Shown one piece after another: positions 35,610 through 44,707 of a stretch of 64,000 nt of DNA. How positions within the stretch are numbered: the first letter of the stretch is position 1; each line of letters starts with the position of its first letter. Origin of the DNA: Planctomycetota bacterium (GTDB lineage Bacteria; Planctomycetota; GCA-2746535); contig NVWA01000023.1 of assembly GCA_002746535.1 (NCBI GenBank), positions 1 to 64,000 on the forward strand. The letters run 5' to 3'. Made by a program: the position numbers and the translations under genes. Under the pieces are notes generated by a model. It made no database searches and was not told the origin of the DNA. It was given only the letters and a program-made list of their open reading frames with translations.

Positions 35610-37028
35610 ATGAAAATTTATTTAATGGTATGTATTTATTTTACTTTATTCTTGGTTACCTATTCGGACGAGAAAATTAATACAGATAAATCAGTGACAT
35701 TACAAGTCGCACTAAGTCATGGTGTTCTAATAAATGGCAAGAAACAAAAAATTTATTTAAAAGTATCTTTGATTGGAATAAGAAAAACTATAGATGCTAA
35801 AAGAAATCCAATTAATTTATGTATTATATTAGATAAGTCCCGATCGATGATTGGTGCTAAATTAAAACAAGTAAAAAAGTCCTCTAGGATGATTTTAAAT
35901 TTATTAGATGAGGATGATATTATTTCATTTGTAACTTATGATAGCAGAGTAATTACCTTGATACCTGCTACCATGGGGAGGGATAAAGGCGACTTAATTA
36001 AATTAATTGATGGCATTAAAGGACATGGATCTACAGCATTATTTGCGGGAGTAAGTAAGGGGTTATATGAAATAGAAAAAAATGCATCTACTAAATATGT
36101 AAATAGAATCATTTTATTGTCTGATGGGATGGCAAATGTTGGCTCTGTTTCTTTAAAAGATATGGGCGATTTAGGTTTTGCAGCTGCAAAAAATAATATT
36201 TCTATTTCTACAATAGGTATTGGGAAAGGATTTAATGAAGAATTGATGAGTTCTTTATCTGCTAATAGTGATGGTAGTTATGGATTTGCTGAAAGCCCTG
36301 AACAAATAGATGATTTACTGAAAAATGAGATGAAGCAGTTGATATCGGTAGCTGGTAAAAGATTGAAAATAAAAATTGAGTGTACTCAAGGGGTAAAGCC
36401 AATTAAAATTTTAGATAGGATAGGAACCATTAGAAAAGATACGATTACTTTTTCTATGAATCAAATTTACAATGAACAGAATAAATATATTTTAGTTGAA
36501 CTAGAAGTAAACAATCCAATCGTTATTAAAGGTTATAGTAAATTAATCGATGTTCAGCTTAATTATATTTTGGCTAATTCAGATAAGAATTCCGTTTTAC
36601 GGGCCAAGGCAGGCATATCGTGGACTGGTATTGAAGAAGTAAAAAAACGGAGCATTAATAACAATGTGATGGAGAAAGTCGTCTTATCAATGGCTGCGGA
36701 TCAAAATAGAATGGCCATGCTTATGTTTAATGAAGGCAATTTAGAAAAAACGCTAGAAAACTTACAATTTACGTGTGGGTTTTTAATACGTAATAATGAC
36801 TCAATACAATCAACCCAAATTGAGAAATTAGAAATCATTACCAAGCAAATTCAGGAAGATTTAAATAAGAACTATTCTAATCGTTCGAAAAAAGCTTGGA
36901 AGGCATATGATAACTTTAATAAAACCCAAAACTCATTGAATCAGGAATATAGATATAAGCAGTCAGCCAGTCAACAGAAAATTATTATAAAAAAATCTTC
37001 AAAGAAAAAAAAAGCTAGAACAAAATAG
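35610..37028 (+). CDS. Secreted von Willebrand factor A domain protein
   Basis: 472 residues, signal peptide of ~20. The VWA domain (about 68-240) has a complete metal-binding MIDAS: DKSRS (D75, S77, S79), GHGSTALFAG (T142) and LSDGMANVG (D172). The C-terminal part (~245-430) is beta- then helix-rich and ends with a basic tail (KKSSKKKKARTK). It probably acts in the periplasm as a protein- or ligand-binding partner. The stop codon TAG overlaps the GTG start of the histidine kinase by one base, a strong sign of a joint function in sensing. Confidence 0.82.
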   Translation: MKIYLMVCIYFTLFLVTYSDEKINTDKSVTLQVALSHGVLINGKKQKIYLKVSLIGIRKTIDAKRNPINLCIILDKSRSMIGAKLKQVKKSSRMILNLLDEDDIISFVTYDSRVITLIPATMGRDKGDLIKLIDGIKGHGSTALFAGVSKGLYEIEKNASTKYVNRIILLSDGMANVGSVSLKDMGDLGFAAAKNNISISTIGIGKGFNEELMSSLSANSDGSYGFAESPEQIDDLLKNEMKQLISVAGKRLKIKIECTQGVKPIKILDRIGTIRKDTITFSMNQIYNEQNKYILVELEVNNPIVIKGYSKLIDVQLNYILANSDKNSVLRAKAGISWTGIEEVKKRSINNNVMEKVVLSMAADQNRMAMLMFNEGNLEKTLENLQFTCGFLIRNNDSIQSTQIEKLEIITKQIQEDLNKNYSNRSKKAWKAYDNFNKTQNSLNQEYRYKQSASQQKIIIKKSSKKKKARTK

Positions 37029-38647
37029 TGAAATATAGATTAACGATATTATTCATTTTTATTTTGTTTGTACCCATTAGCCTTATGTTGTGGTTTGGTC
37101 AAAAATCATTTATAAATGAACAAAAATTATTACAAGCTGAAAATGCAAAAAGGGGCGATGCCATTCTAGAAGAGTCTCATTTAAATATTGATATTTTCTT
37201 ACGTGAAATTAAATCAGAAATTTCAACTCAATTATTAAAGATTAACTGGACCAATAATTCTAATTTTCACGAAAATTTACTGGGACAACCTTTGATCAAA
37301 CAAGTTTTTATAACTGATAACAAAGGGAAGTTATTATTCCCCTTAAAAGATGATGAGTCAAATCCGGATGGGATTGAGTTTGTTAAAAGAACTAAAAATG
37401 TTTGGCTTAATAAATCATTTAAAACAGAAGTAATCAATAAATTGAGTGGAATAAATAGCGTAAAGAATAAATTATCGAATTCAATGTTTTATGCGAATCA
37501 AAAGGGTTCTAGAGGTAATATATCTAAGAGATTGGTAGATGGATTTTTGACCTGGTATTGGGAAGAAGGCTTAAATCTTTTGTATTGGTGTGAAAATCCT
37601 AAAGGATATATTGTTGGTGCCGAAATAAATTTTGCTTATTTAAAGGCACGATTAATAGGACGTTTGCCTAATCGATTAATTCATCCTGGAACAATAAAGT
37701 TGATTGATTCTCGTAGTGCCGTAATTTATCAATGGGGAGATTACGAAATTAATGAGAAGGCAAATCCGTTAGCTAAATTGCGGGTGCAGTATCCATTAGA
37801 TTCATGGACACTTCAGTATTACACTCGAAGTCAAGAGTCATTAGGTCGATTGAAAAAGGTGTATGATCTAGCCTTAAATACAAACTTACTTTTTTTAGGA
37901 TTATTCATTCTTTTTGTTGGTGGTTGGATCGGATTTTATTTATGGAGAGATATAAAAATTATAGAAAACCGAATGAGTTTTGTGACACAGGTTTCCCATG
38001 AATTGAGAACGCCTTTAACAAATATAAGGTTGTATTCTGAATTATTGGGCAGAATTGAATCTTCCAATGAAAAGCATAAAAAATATATTTCGGTGATTGT
38101 GCAAGAATCTGAACGTTTAAGTCGACTGATACAAAACGTATTAACTTTTAACAAAGATAAAAATAAAACAAAAGAAAATTTATCAATTGTATCCCTAGAT
38201 ATCAATGACTTGATTGAAAATATTATTTTGCAGGAGGAGCCGTACTTAATTCAATTAGGATTTAAGGTAGAATTAAATTTAACTACTGAATCAAATGCTT
38301 TTGCTGATAAAGATTCAATAATTCAAATTATAGGTAATGTGATTTCAAATGCTGAAAAATATGCTAAGGAAGGTAAATATATTGGGATTTCATCTAGTGA
38401 AGAAAAGGGCTTTATTTTAATCGATATTGTCGATTATGGTCCTGGTATACCATCAAGTCTATTAACCAAAGTCTTTTCACCATTTTTTAGAATACATAAT
38501 AACTTATCTGATGGTGTTGCTGGTACAGGTATAGGCTTGACCATTTCAAAAGAATTGGCAATTTTAAATGGTGGAGATTTAATATGTATGAATGTTCCAA
38601 AGGGAAGTCGTTTTAGATTAAAATTAAAAAAATATAAAGAGGTATGA
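37028..38647 (+). CDS. Sensor histidine kinase
   Basis: 539 residues: an N-terminal membrane helix (~5-22), a periplasmic sensor region (~25-285) without a family that I recognise, a second helix (~287-306), then no HAMP domain but directly HisKA with VSHELRTPLTNI (H324), an N box NVISNAEKYAKEG, G1 DYGPGIP, and G2 GTGIGLTI. The GTG start overlaps the VWA stop by one base; the regulator gene begins four bases after its stop. It senses an envelope signal, perhaps through the VWA protein. Confidence 0.88.
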   Translation: MKYRLTILFIFILFVPISLMLWFGQKSFINEQKLLQAENAKRGDAILEESHLNIDIFLREIKSEISTQLLKINWTNNSNFHENLLGQPLIKQVFITDNKGKLLFPLKDDESNPDGIEFVKRTKNVWLNKSFKTEVINKLSGINSVKNKLSNSMFYANQKGSRGNISKRLVDGFLTWYWEEGLNLLYWCENPKGYIVGAEINFAYLKARLIGRLPNRLIHPGTIKLIDSRSAVIYQWGDYEINEKANPLAKLRVQYPLDSWTLQYYTRSQESLGRLKKVYDLALNTNLLFLGLFILFVGGWIGFYLWRDIKIIENRMSFVTQVSHELRTPLTNIRLYSELLGRIESSNEKHKKYISVIVQESERLSRLIQNVLTFNKDKNKTKENLSIVSLDINDLIENIILQEEPYLIQLGFKVELNLTTESNAFADKDSIIQIIGNVISNAEKYAKEGKYIGISSSEEKGFILIDIVDYGPGIPSSLLTKVFSPFFRIHNNLSDGVAGTGIGLTISKELAILNGGDLICMNVPKGSRFRLKLKKYKEV

Positions 38648-38650
38648 ACT

Positions 38651-39334
38651 ATGAAAATTCTTATTGCTGAAGATGATTTGAATATTAGAACAGGAATCAA
38701 AGCATTCTTGGAAGATGAATCTTATGATGTAGTTGAAGCAGCTAATGGTGTTGAGGCGGTTGAGCAATTTAATAATAGTGTGCCTGACATGGTGTTGTTG
38801 GATATTATGATGCCTTTAAAAAACGGTTATGATGTTTGTAAAGAAATTCGTGAAAATGATAAAATAGTTCCGATAATATTTTTAAGTGCGAAATCGGAAG
38901 AAATAGATAAAGTCTTAGGTCTTGAGTTAGGTGCTGATGATTATGTTATGAAGCCTTTTGGGATCCAAGAATTATTAGCTCGAATTCGTGCAGTGTATCG
39001 AAGATTTGAAAAAAGTTCATCTGATGACGTCGGTTTTTTTATGATGAATCACTTGAAAATTATTCCGTCGGAATATAAAGCTTATTTCGGAGATACCTTT
39101 AGTGAGTTAAGCAAAAGAGAACTATTATTGTTACAAAAACTTTTTGGTGAAGCTGGTAAGGTAGTTTCGCGAAATGAAATGATGAATGCTGGATGGGGGG
39201 TAAACCATTTTCCTAATAGTAGAACGTTAGATCAATTAATTTCACAATTAAGGAAAAGAATTGAGATTGATAATACATCTCCAAAAATAATTCAAACAGT
39301 TCATGGAAGAGGATTTAGATTCAGTAAAGATTAA
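38651..39334 (+). CDS. OmpR/PhoB-type response regulator
   Basis: 227 residues: receiver domain with the acidic pair (EDD, 7-9), phosphoacceptor D51 (LLDIMMP) and K101 (MKPFG), then a winged-helix output domain (~130-227) with ELSKRELLLLQKL, the recognition region SRTLDQLISQLRKRIE and the wing VHGRGFRF. It forms a pair with the upstream kinase. Its targets cannot be read from the window; the VWA-kinase-regulator operon itself is a natural candidate. Confidence 0.92.
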   Translation: MKILIAEDDLNIRTGIKAFLEDESYDVVEAANGVEAVEQFNNSVPDMVLLDIMMPLKNGYDVCKEIRENDKIVPIIFLSAKSEEIDKVLGLELGADDYVMKPFGIQELLARIRAVYRRFEKSSSDDVGFFMMNHLKIIPSEYKAYFGDTFSELSKRELLLLQKLFGEAGKVVSRNEMMNAGWGVNHFPNSRTLDQLISQLRKRIEIDNTSPKIIQTVHGRGFRFSKD

Positions 39335-39345
39335 TTATAGGATAA

Positions 39346-40434
39346 TTAATAAACTTTATTTTGATCTTCTTTTAAAGATTCAAATACTCGTAGATAACTA
39401 TTGTATCTCAAAGAGGAGATCTGACCGGCTTCGACAAGATCTTTAACATTGCACTGTGGTTCATGATCATGGGTGCAATTAGAAAATTTGCATTGTTCGG
39501 CGGGCTCGTGAAACTCTGGGAAATACCAAGATAATTCTTCTGGTTTTATATCCCACACGCCTAATTCCCTAATGCCTGGGGTGTCAATGATCATCCCACC
39601 ATTGTCCATTAAATACAATGTTGATTTTCTTGTCGTGTGTCTCCAGCAATGTTTTCCATCACCAACATCTTGCGTTTTTAAATTTAATTCTGGGGAAACA
39701 GCATTTAAAATAGAGCTTTTGCCAACGCCACTGTGGCCGGTAAAAACAGCAATTTTATTTGATAAGGTTTCTTTGATTTCTTTAATCCCTTTTTGTTCTG
39801 TAGCAATGGTATAAATAACTTTTATACCTAGCTTCTCATATTCAAAAATATCTTTAGGAGGTGAGTCAACTAGATCCATTTTATTCATTATTATGATTAC
39901 ACTTACACCGTTTTTTTCTGCTGTTAATAAAAATCTATCTATTAGCGCTGGTTTGAAGGCTGGTTTTAAAGTTGAAACTACTATGCATATTACATCTATG
40001 TTTGCTGCAATTACTTTTTCTTTTACAAGTGATAATTTGGTACCTTTTGCTGCTGGTCTTGAAAGTTTTGTTTTGCGTTCAAGTATTCTGCGTATTACCC
40101 AATTATTTTCGTCTATTTTTTCAACGAGAACTTGATCACCAGTAGCAATTAGGCTTTCTGTTTTTTCTTTAAATTGTCCGCCAATGACACAATCTTTTAT
40201 ATCGTCCTCTATAAGTACTTTTGCATTCTTTCTTGAAACCTCTACGATTAAACATTGAGTAAGATTTTCTGTATTGATAGTGTCTGTTTCGCTTAAGAGT
40301 AATTCTTTTTTATTTTTTTTTCTGCGATAATGACTTTGTTTATCAGGCTCATCAGCCACATTTAAATTTTGCCCATCTTCATCTACAAAATTTATCTGCT
40401 GTTTTCTCTTTGGATTGTTTTGATTTTGATTCAT
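39346..40434 (-). CDS. rsgA: Small ribosomal subunit biogenesis GTPase RsgA
   Basis: 362 residues. Permuted GTPase order: G4 IIMNKMDL precedes G1 GHSGVGKSS, then switch region GKHCWRHTTRKSTLY, G3 DTPGIRELG, and the zinc finger CKFSNCTHDHEPQC. The N-terminal OB domain is preceded by ~50 basic, low-complexity residues (RRKKNKKELLL), an rRNA-binding extension. It releases factors from the 30S subunit late in assembly. It lies seven bases downstream of fmt on the same strand; the two probably form an operon. Confidence 0.93.
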   Translation of the reverse strand: MNQNQNNPKRKQQINFVDEDGQNLNVADEPDKQSHYRRKKNKKELLLSETDTINTENLTQCLIVEVSRKNAKVLIEDDIKDCVIGGQFKEKTESLIATGDQVLVEKIDENNWVIRRILERKTKLSRPAAKGTKLSLVKEKVIAANIDVICIVVSTLKPAFKPALIDRFLLTAEKNGVSVIIIMNKMDLVDSPPKDIFEYEKLGIKVIYTIATEQKGIKEIKETLSNKIAVFTGHSGVGKSSILNAVSPELNLKTQDVGDGKHCWRHTTRKSTLYLMDNGGMIIDTPGIRELGVWDIKPEELSWYFPEFHEPAEQCKFSNCTHDHEPQCNVKDLVEAGQISSLRYNSYLRVFESLKEDQNKVY

Positions 40435-40441
40435 TGTCTGT

Positions 40442-41377
40442 TTAATGCCATTGATTATTTATATCTAATTGATTTCCATTTAGGAACTCTGCTGTTGACT
40501 GTTTCTTTTTTCCTTCACGTTGTAATTTAAAAATCCTAAGGCATCCATTACCTGTACCAATTAGGAAATTTAAAGGATTTAAATCTTTAATAATTCCGGG
40601 TTGCCCTTTTTCATCGGTTGATGTTGCTTTTAATATTTTTATTCTAGCATCTTTATTTTTAAGATTAACAAATGAGAACGAGCCTGGCCATGGATAAAAA
40701 GCTCTGATTTTTCTTTCAATAATATTGGCAGACTCATTCCAATTAATATGTCCCATTTGTTTGGTAAGTTTTTTAACAAAAGTTGCCTTAGATTCATCTT
40801 GAGGGATGGCATTAATTTTATTGGTTTCCACCATATTGCATGTTTCTAATAATAATGTTGAACTAAGTTCACTTAATTTATCGTGTAAAGTACTGGCATT
40901 ATCTTCTTTTGATATAGATATAGTATCTGAATTTACAATATCGCCTGCATCAACTTTCAAAACCATTTTCTGAATAGTAACACCCGTAGTGGAATCTCCA
41001 TTTAGTAGAGGAGCCGTTATGGGTGATGCACCTCTATATTGAGGTAATAAAGAACCATGCGCATTTATATAACCGTATTTTGGAATATTGAGAATTTTAG
41101 TTGAAAGAATATTGCCGTAAGCAATGACCACACCTAAATCAAATTCTAATTGATTTAATTGATTAAATGCCTCATCCGTTTTAAGTGAACTTGGTGTGTA
41201 TACGGGGATGTTCAATTCATTTGCTAGGGATTTAATTGGAGTTGGATTTTCTTGGCTTCCTCTTCCTGAAGGTTTGTCAGGTTGAGTATAGATTGCAATA
41301 ATTTCATGATGTGACTGGTAAAGTTTAGTGAGTGATGGTAGACTATATTCCGGACTACCAAAGAAAATGAGCTTCAT
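40442..41377 (-). CDS. fmt: Methionyl-tRNA formyltransferase
   Basis: 311 residues. KLIFFGSPEYSLPSL, the folate-site motif HGSLLPQYRGASPI with catalytic Asn/His/Asp (NAHGSLLP, KVDAGDI) and the C-terminal domain (KIRAFYPWPGSFSF) are standard. It formylates initiator Met-tRNA. def, which often pairs with fmt, is not nearby; rsgA follows. The spacer upstream of the ATG is AT-rich; no promoter is distinct. Confidence 0.95.
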   Translation of the reverse strand: MKLIFFGSPEYSLPSLTKLYQSHHEIIAIYTQPDKPSGRGSQENPTPIKSLANELNIPVYTPSSLKTDEAFNQLNQLEFDLGVVIAYGNILSTKILNIPKYGYINAHGSLLPQYRGASPITAPLLNGDSTTGVTIQKMVLKVDAGDIVNSDTISISKEDNASTLHDKLSELSSTLLLETCNMVETNKINAIPQDESKATFVKKLTKQMGHINWNESANIIERKIRAFYPWPGSFSFVNLKNKDARIKILKATSTDEKGQPGIIKDLNPLNFLIGTGNGCLRIFKLQREGKKKQSTAEFLNGNQLDINNQWH

Positions 41378-41515
41378 TTATATTACATACCTTTAACTTC
41401 GAAATTATTTCATTATCGTTATTAAGGTTGAAATTCAATAAAGAAAGAAGTTGATGGTAGAAGTTTGAACTTACAATTTAAAATCTTTAAGTAATAGTGA
41501 AGTGAAATAGAGATA

Positions 41516-41538
41516 AAGGGTAGTTGTTTTCTACCCTT
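41516..41538 (-). terminator. Terminator of the EF-hand protein gene
   Basis: Perfect 8-base stem AAGGGTAG (41516-41523) / CTACCCTT (41531-41538) with a seven-base loop. In the minus direction it starts five bases after the stop and is followed by TTTATCTCTATTT. It is a good rho-independent structure. Confidence 0.75.
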
Positions 41539-41542
41539 ATAA

Positions 41543-42736
41543 TTAATAAGAGTCTACTAATCTTTGGGCACTCTCTATATTAATTGAAAAATAATCTAAT
41601 AAATCAGGATGATCAAAAAGACTTTCTAATTCAATAAGATGTGCGTTAAGAAACTCATCCGTGATTGGATTATCTTTTAATTTACTGGTTATACTGTCCA
41701 ATTTAAAGGCTCTTATTACTTCATTTAACTTACTTGGATCATCAATGATCTTTTTTACAGCATCAGGGTTATCCTTTAAGAATTCAGCAAAGTTACCAGA
41801 AGATCCACCAGAAAATCCTATTACAGCTTGAGCGACTTTCGGATTTTGTGCTAAAAAGCTGATAGTAAACTCAGAAGGATGAGAAAGCGAATGAGCTTTC
41901 TCTGCTTGTTCTTGAAATGATTCTGACTTTTCTAAAACAGCATTTAATAGATCATCTGAAAGGTCTTTTGTTTTATCTAATAGTTTTATTTCCTGTGATA
42001 ATTCTTCAATGCTCAATCGCTGATTTTGGTCTTTATCGATATTGTTGAAAAAATCTGAGCTTAAATTTGTTTCATCTATTGATAAATCATTTGATCCGTC
42101 TTTATCTAATTCAGTCATTTTCTCGGTGACTTTTTCGGTAACTTTTTCGTTGTAGGTTTTCTCTTCACCCAAAACAAATGCGGCTAATTTTTCGGTCACA
42201 ATATCGTGAGTTTTTTGTATTTCGTTTGATACCTTGTCAGGTAATACACCCAGCACTGATAATGCATCTTCAAAACCTTCACCTATTGCTTCCCCTATGA
42301 TATCGGCATATTCTTGTCTAGCTTCTTGGGTATCCTCTTTGCCCCCAAACTCAAGAAAAGTTTCATAAAAAGATGTAGCAAAATTATAGATTCGGTTTGC
42401 TGTATTTTCAGCATTAAAGTAATCTAGATCATTTTGATCTGGCAAATTGTTCTCTGTATTTGTTAACTCAAGTGCTTTTTTATGTAACGTTTCATTTATT
42501 TCATTCAGTTGTTGCTCTAAAATTAAATTTAGATCATCCCTGCTTCCAAAACTGGAAATAGCTTTTTGGTTAACAAATGCAAGAGATTCTGCCAAAATTA
42601 ATGACGGATCACTTCCAAAATCTACTTTATCTGCAGATTGATTACCAGTGACGGATTTTCCTCCGGCACTATTAAAATTTTTCGTTTTCAGGTAATTTAA
42701 ATTTAAATGTACCTGATTAATTGGTTTAGCTTCCAT
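41543..42736 (-). CDS. EF-hand protein with DUF5610-like central region
   Basis: 397 residues without signal peptide or membrane helix. Residues ~105-190 (RIYNFATSFYETFLEF..., EAIGEGFEDALSVLGVLPD) resemble DUF5610, a helical domain of unknown function (from memory, tentative). Two EF-hand loops follow: DKDGSNDLSIDE (211-222) and DKDQNQRLSIEE (234-245), both with Asp at 1, 3, 5-type positions and Glu at 12, so they should bind Ca2+. Just before them is a repeat EKVTEKVTEK. The role is unknown. It stands alone, with its own terminator. Confidence 0.65.
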   Translation of the reverse strand: MEAKPINQVHLNLNYLKTKNFNSAGGKSVTGNQSADKVDFGSDPSLILAESLAFVNQKAISSFGSRDDLNLILEQQLNEINETLHKKALELTNTENNLPDQNDLDYFNAENTANRIYNFATSFYETFLEFGGKEDTQEARQEYADIIGEAIGEGFEDALSVLGVLPDKVSNEIQKTHDIVTEKLAAFVLGEEKTYNEKVTEKVTEKMTELDKDGSNDLSIDETNLSSDFFNNIDKDQNQRLSIEELSQEIKLLDKTKDLSDDLLNAVLEKSESFQEQAEKAHSLSHPSEFTISFLAQNPKVAQAVIGFSGGSSGNFAEFLKDNPDAVKKIIDDPSKLNEVIRAFKLDSITSKLKDNPITDEFLNAHLIELESLFDHPDLLDYFSINIESAQRLVDSY

Positions 42737-42880
42737 AATAAACCTTTAACCTCCTATCTTTATATATCGGTAAAATAGCAGGTGGTGATTAACTTCTTTA
42801 GGCAATTATTGCCGAATATAGTTGAAATTGTGGCAAATTTAGCCGGATAGAAAATAATATTTTCAAAAGGTAAATAATAA

Positions 42881-43504
42881 TTACTTTACAGTGATCGTCA
42901 CTTCTTTTGTTAAATTATTATTTACATCCTCAATTGTGACTTTGGTTATTCCTATTTTTAATAATTCAATGAGATTTGGATTGTTGGCTGCATCCAATAT
43001 ATTTGCTACGGAGGTATCATTTATTAAGAGCGTAAATTTCGCATCATTTTCAGGGTTGAGAGTTGTGATTTCTAATAATATAGATTGGCCTATAATTCCA
43101 TCAATTGGATCAGGTGTGACTTCTAGTTTTGGAGGGTCTTTGACCGTAACTTCAATAGTTCTTGGCACGGCTGTTGGGTTGGCCTGATCGGTTATAGTAA
43201 ATGTAGTTGAGCCAGCTTTTTGTCCTTTTATAACTATTTGGCCAGTAGGTAGCTTATTTACTTGAGCGATGCCTGTTGGTGAGGGTATGGCTGTGTATAT
43301 AGGTTCACTGACTCCAAATTGAGTTTCAACGCCAATAGTAACTTCCTGGCCAACAATTACTGCATAAGGGCCACTAGTTAAATTTATTATGGGAGTTGTG
43401 CCTGAGCCATCAATTACTATAGGTTTACTATGGTCACCGCAACTAGTTAAGATGAATATTGAAATAATTAAAAAATACTTAATTAGCTGGTTCAATTGTG
43501 GCAC
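42881..43504 (-). CDS. Lipoprotein with bacterial Ig-like domains
   Basis: 207 residues. The signal ends in the lipobox LTSC, so a lipid-anchored envelope protein is expected. The mature part is two beta-sandwich repeats of the BIG-2 kind (VGQEVTIGVETQFG..., then IGQSILLEITTLNPEND...), each ending in a TVK-like strand. It probably mediates adhesion or structure. Its 5' end overlaps the clpS gene by 26 bases in another frame, so the two are translated from one mRNA. Confidence 0.75.
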   Translation of the reverse strand: MPQLNQLIKYFLIISIFILTSCGDHSKPIVIDGSGTTPIINLTSGPYAVIVGQEVTIGVETQFGVSEPIYTAIPSPTGIAQVNKLPTGQIVIKGQKAGSTTFTITDQANPTAVPRTIEVTVKDPPKLEVTPDPIDGIIGQSILLEITTLNPENDAKFTLLINDTSVANILDAANNPNLIELLKIGITKVTIEDVNNNLTKEVTITVK

Positions 43505-43835
43505 TCATAGGTCCTTTAGAATTTTGCATTAATATATCTGGCCCAAAATTGGAAATTTGTTCTTGTTTTAATTCTGCTTTTTCGAGATGTGTTGTAATAC
43601 ATATCGTTCGTCCTTTTTTATCAACCTCTAAAGTGTGCTGATAAGCCTTTTCAAATGTCATTCTAAATAGAGACATAAGTAGTTTTATAACGTATTCATA
43701 AGTATGTGTATTGTCATCCCACAATATTACGTGATATAAGGGCGCAAACTTTGGTTTTTTTTCCAAAAGTGGGGTGGCTGTTTGACCTTTATCGTCCTCA
43801 GAACAATAAATCTTTATTTGGTTTTTGGAATACAT
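43479..43835 (-). CDS. clpS: ATP-dependent Clp protease adaptor ClpS
   Basis: 118 residues. The core YHVILWDDNTHTYEYVIKLL with the conserved DDN(H)T and the following AYQHTLEVDKKGR are the ClpS fold that binds N-degrons and passes them to ClpA. The N-terminus is ~30 residues before the core, with a Lys-rich part. clpA is not adjacent. It overlaps the downstream lipoprotein gene, an odd combination. Confidence 0.9.
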   Translation of the reverse strand: MYSKNQIKIYCSEDDKGQTATPLLEKKPKFAPLYHVILWDDNTHTYEYVIKLLMSLFRMTFEKAYQHTLEVDKKGRTICITTHLEKAELKQEQISNFGPDILMQNSKGPMSATIEPAN

Positions 43836-43868
43836 ATCTTCATACCAAAAAGAGCTTTATGTAAATTT

Positions 43869-44660
43869 TTATAAATTTAATACATCATACATAGTGTACA
43901 GACCGGGATCTTTATTTGCAAGCCATTTCCCAGCTTTAATAGCACCACTTGCAAAAGTATCTCGTGTATGCGCTCTGTGGGTGAGCTCAATAGTTTCTCC
44001 CAAAGCACCATATATAATTGTATGTTCACCTACGATATCACCTGCTCTAACAGAATGTAGGGCTATTTCTTTTTGTGTTCGTTCGCCAACTTGGCCTTCT
44101 CGACCATAAATACCGACTTCTTTTAAATCTCTTTTGATTCCTTCTGCAATAGATTCTGCTATGCTAAGAGCTGTTCCTGAGGGAGCGTCTTTTTTGAAAC
44201 GGTGATGTTTTTCAATTATTTCAATATCATAGTCATCCCCGAGTGCTTTAGCAATTTGAGAGGCAAATCTAAATAATAAGTTAACGCCAATGCTCATGTT
44301 TGAGCCAATTAAAATCGGAATTTGTTCTGATAAGTCTTTTAATTCTTTTAGCTGTGCATCGTTTAAACCTGTGGTTCCAGTAACAAATGCTATCTTGTTC
44401 TTTTGGCAAACTTGGGCCATCTTTATGGTTGAATTTGGTTGACTGAAATCGATCAAACATTCTGCAGTGGTATCTAATTCATGGGATATTTTTACTCCCA
44501 TTGATCCCTCACCATTTATGTCTCCGATGTCTTTTCCCAAGTCAGGACTTTCAGGATATTCAATTGCACTAACTAATTTACAGTTTTTATCTTGATTTAT
44601 TAAGGCAGAAATTCTTTTGCCCATACGGCCAGACGCACCATTTAATCCTAATTTAATCAT
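43869..44660 (-). CDS. dapB: 4-hydroxy-tetrahydrodipicolinate reductase
   Basis: 263 residues. The Rossmann start IKLGLNGASGRMGKRI, VTGTTGL, and the catalytic/substrate block EIIEKHHRFKKDAPSGTA are diagnostic. It makes tetrahydrodipicolinate for lysine and peptidoglycan diaminopimelate. Other dap genes are absent here. It lies 33 bases upstream of clpS on the same strand. Confidence 0.95.
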   Translation of the reverse strand: MIKLGLNGASGRMGKRISALINQDKNCKLVSAIEYPESPDLGKDIGDINGEGSMGVKISHELDTTAECLIDFSQPNSTIKMAQVCQKNKIAFVTGTTGLNDAQLKELKDLSEQIPILIGSNMSIGVNLLFRFASQIAKALGDDYDIEIIEKHHRFKKDAPSGTALSIAESIAEGIKRDLKEVGIYGREGQVGERTQKEIALHSVRAGDIVGEHTIIYGALGETIELTHRAHTRDTFASGAIKAGKWLANKDPGLYTMYDVLNL

Positions 44661-44707
44661 ATATTTTCCATCATTTTTTATTTATAAATGCGCGTATTGT
44701 AGTGGGA

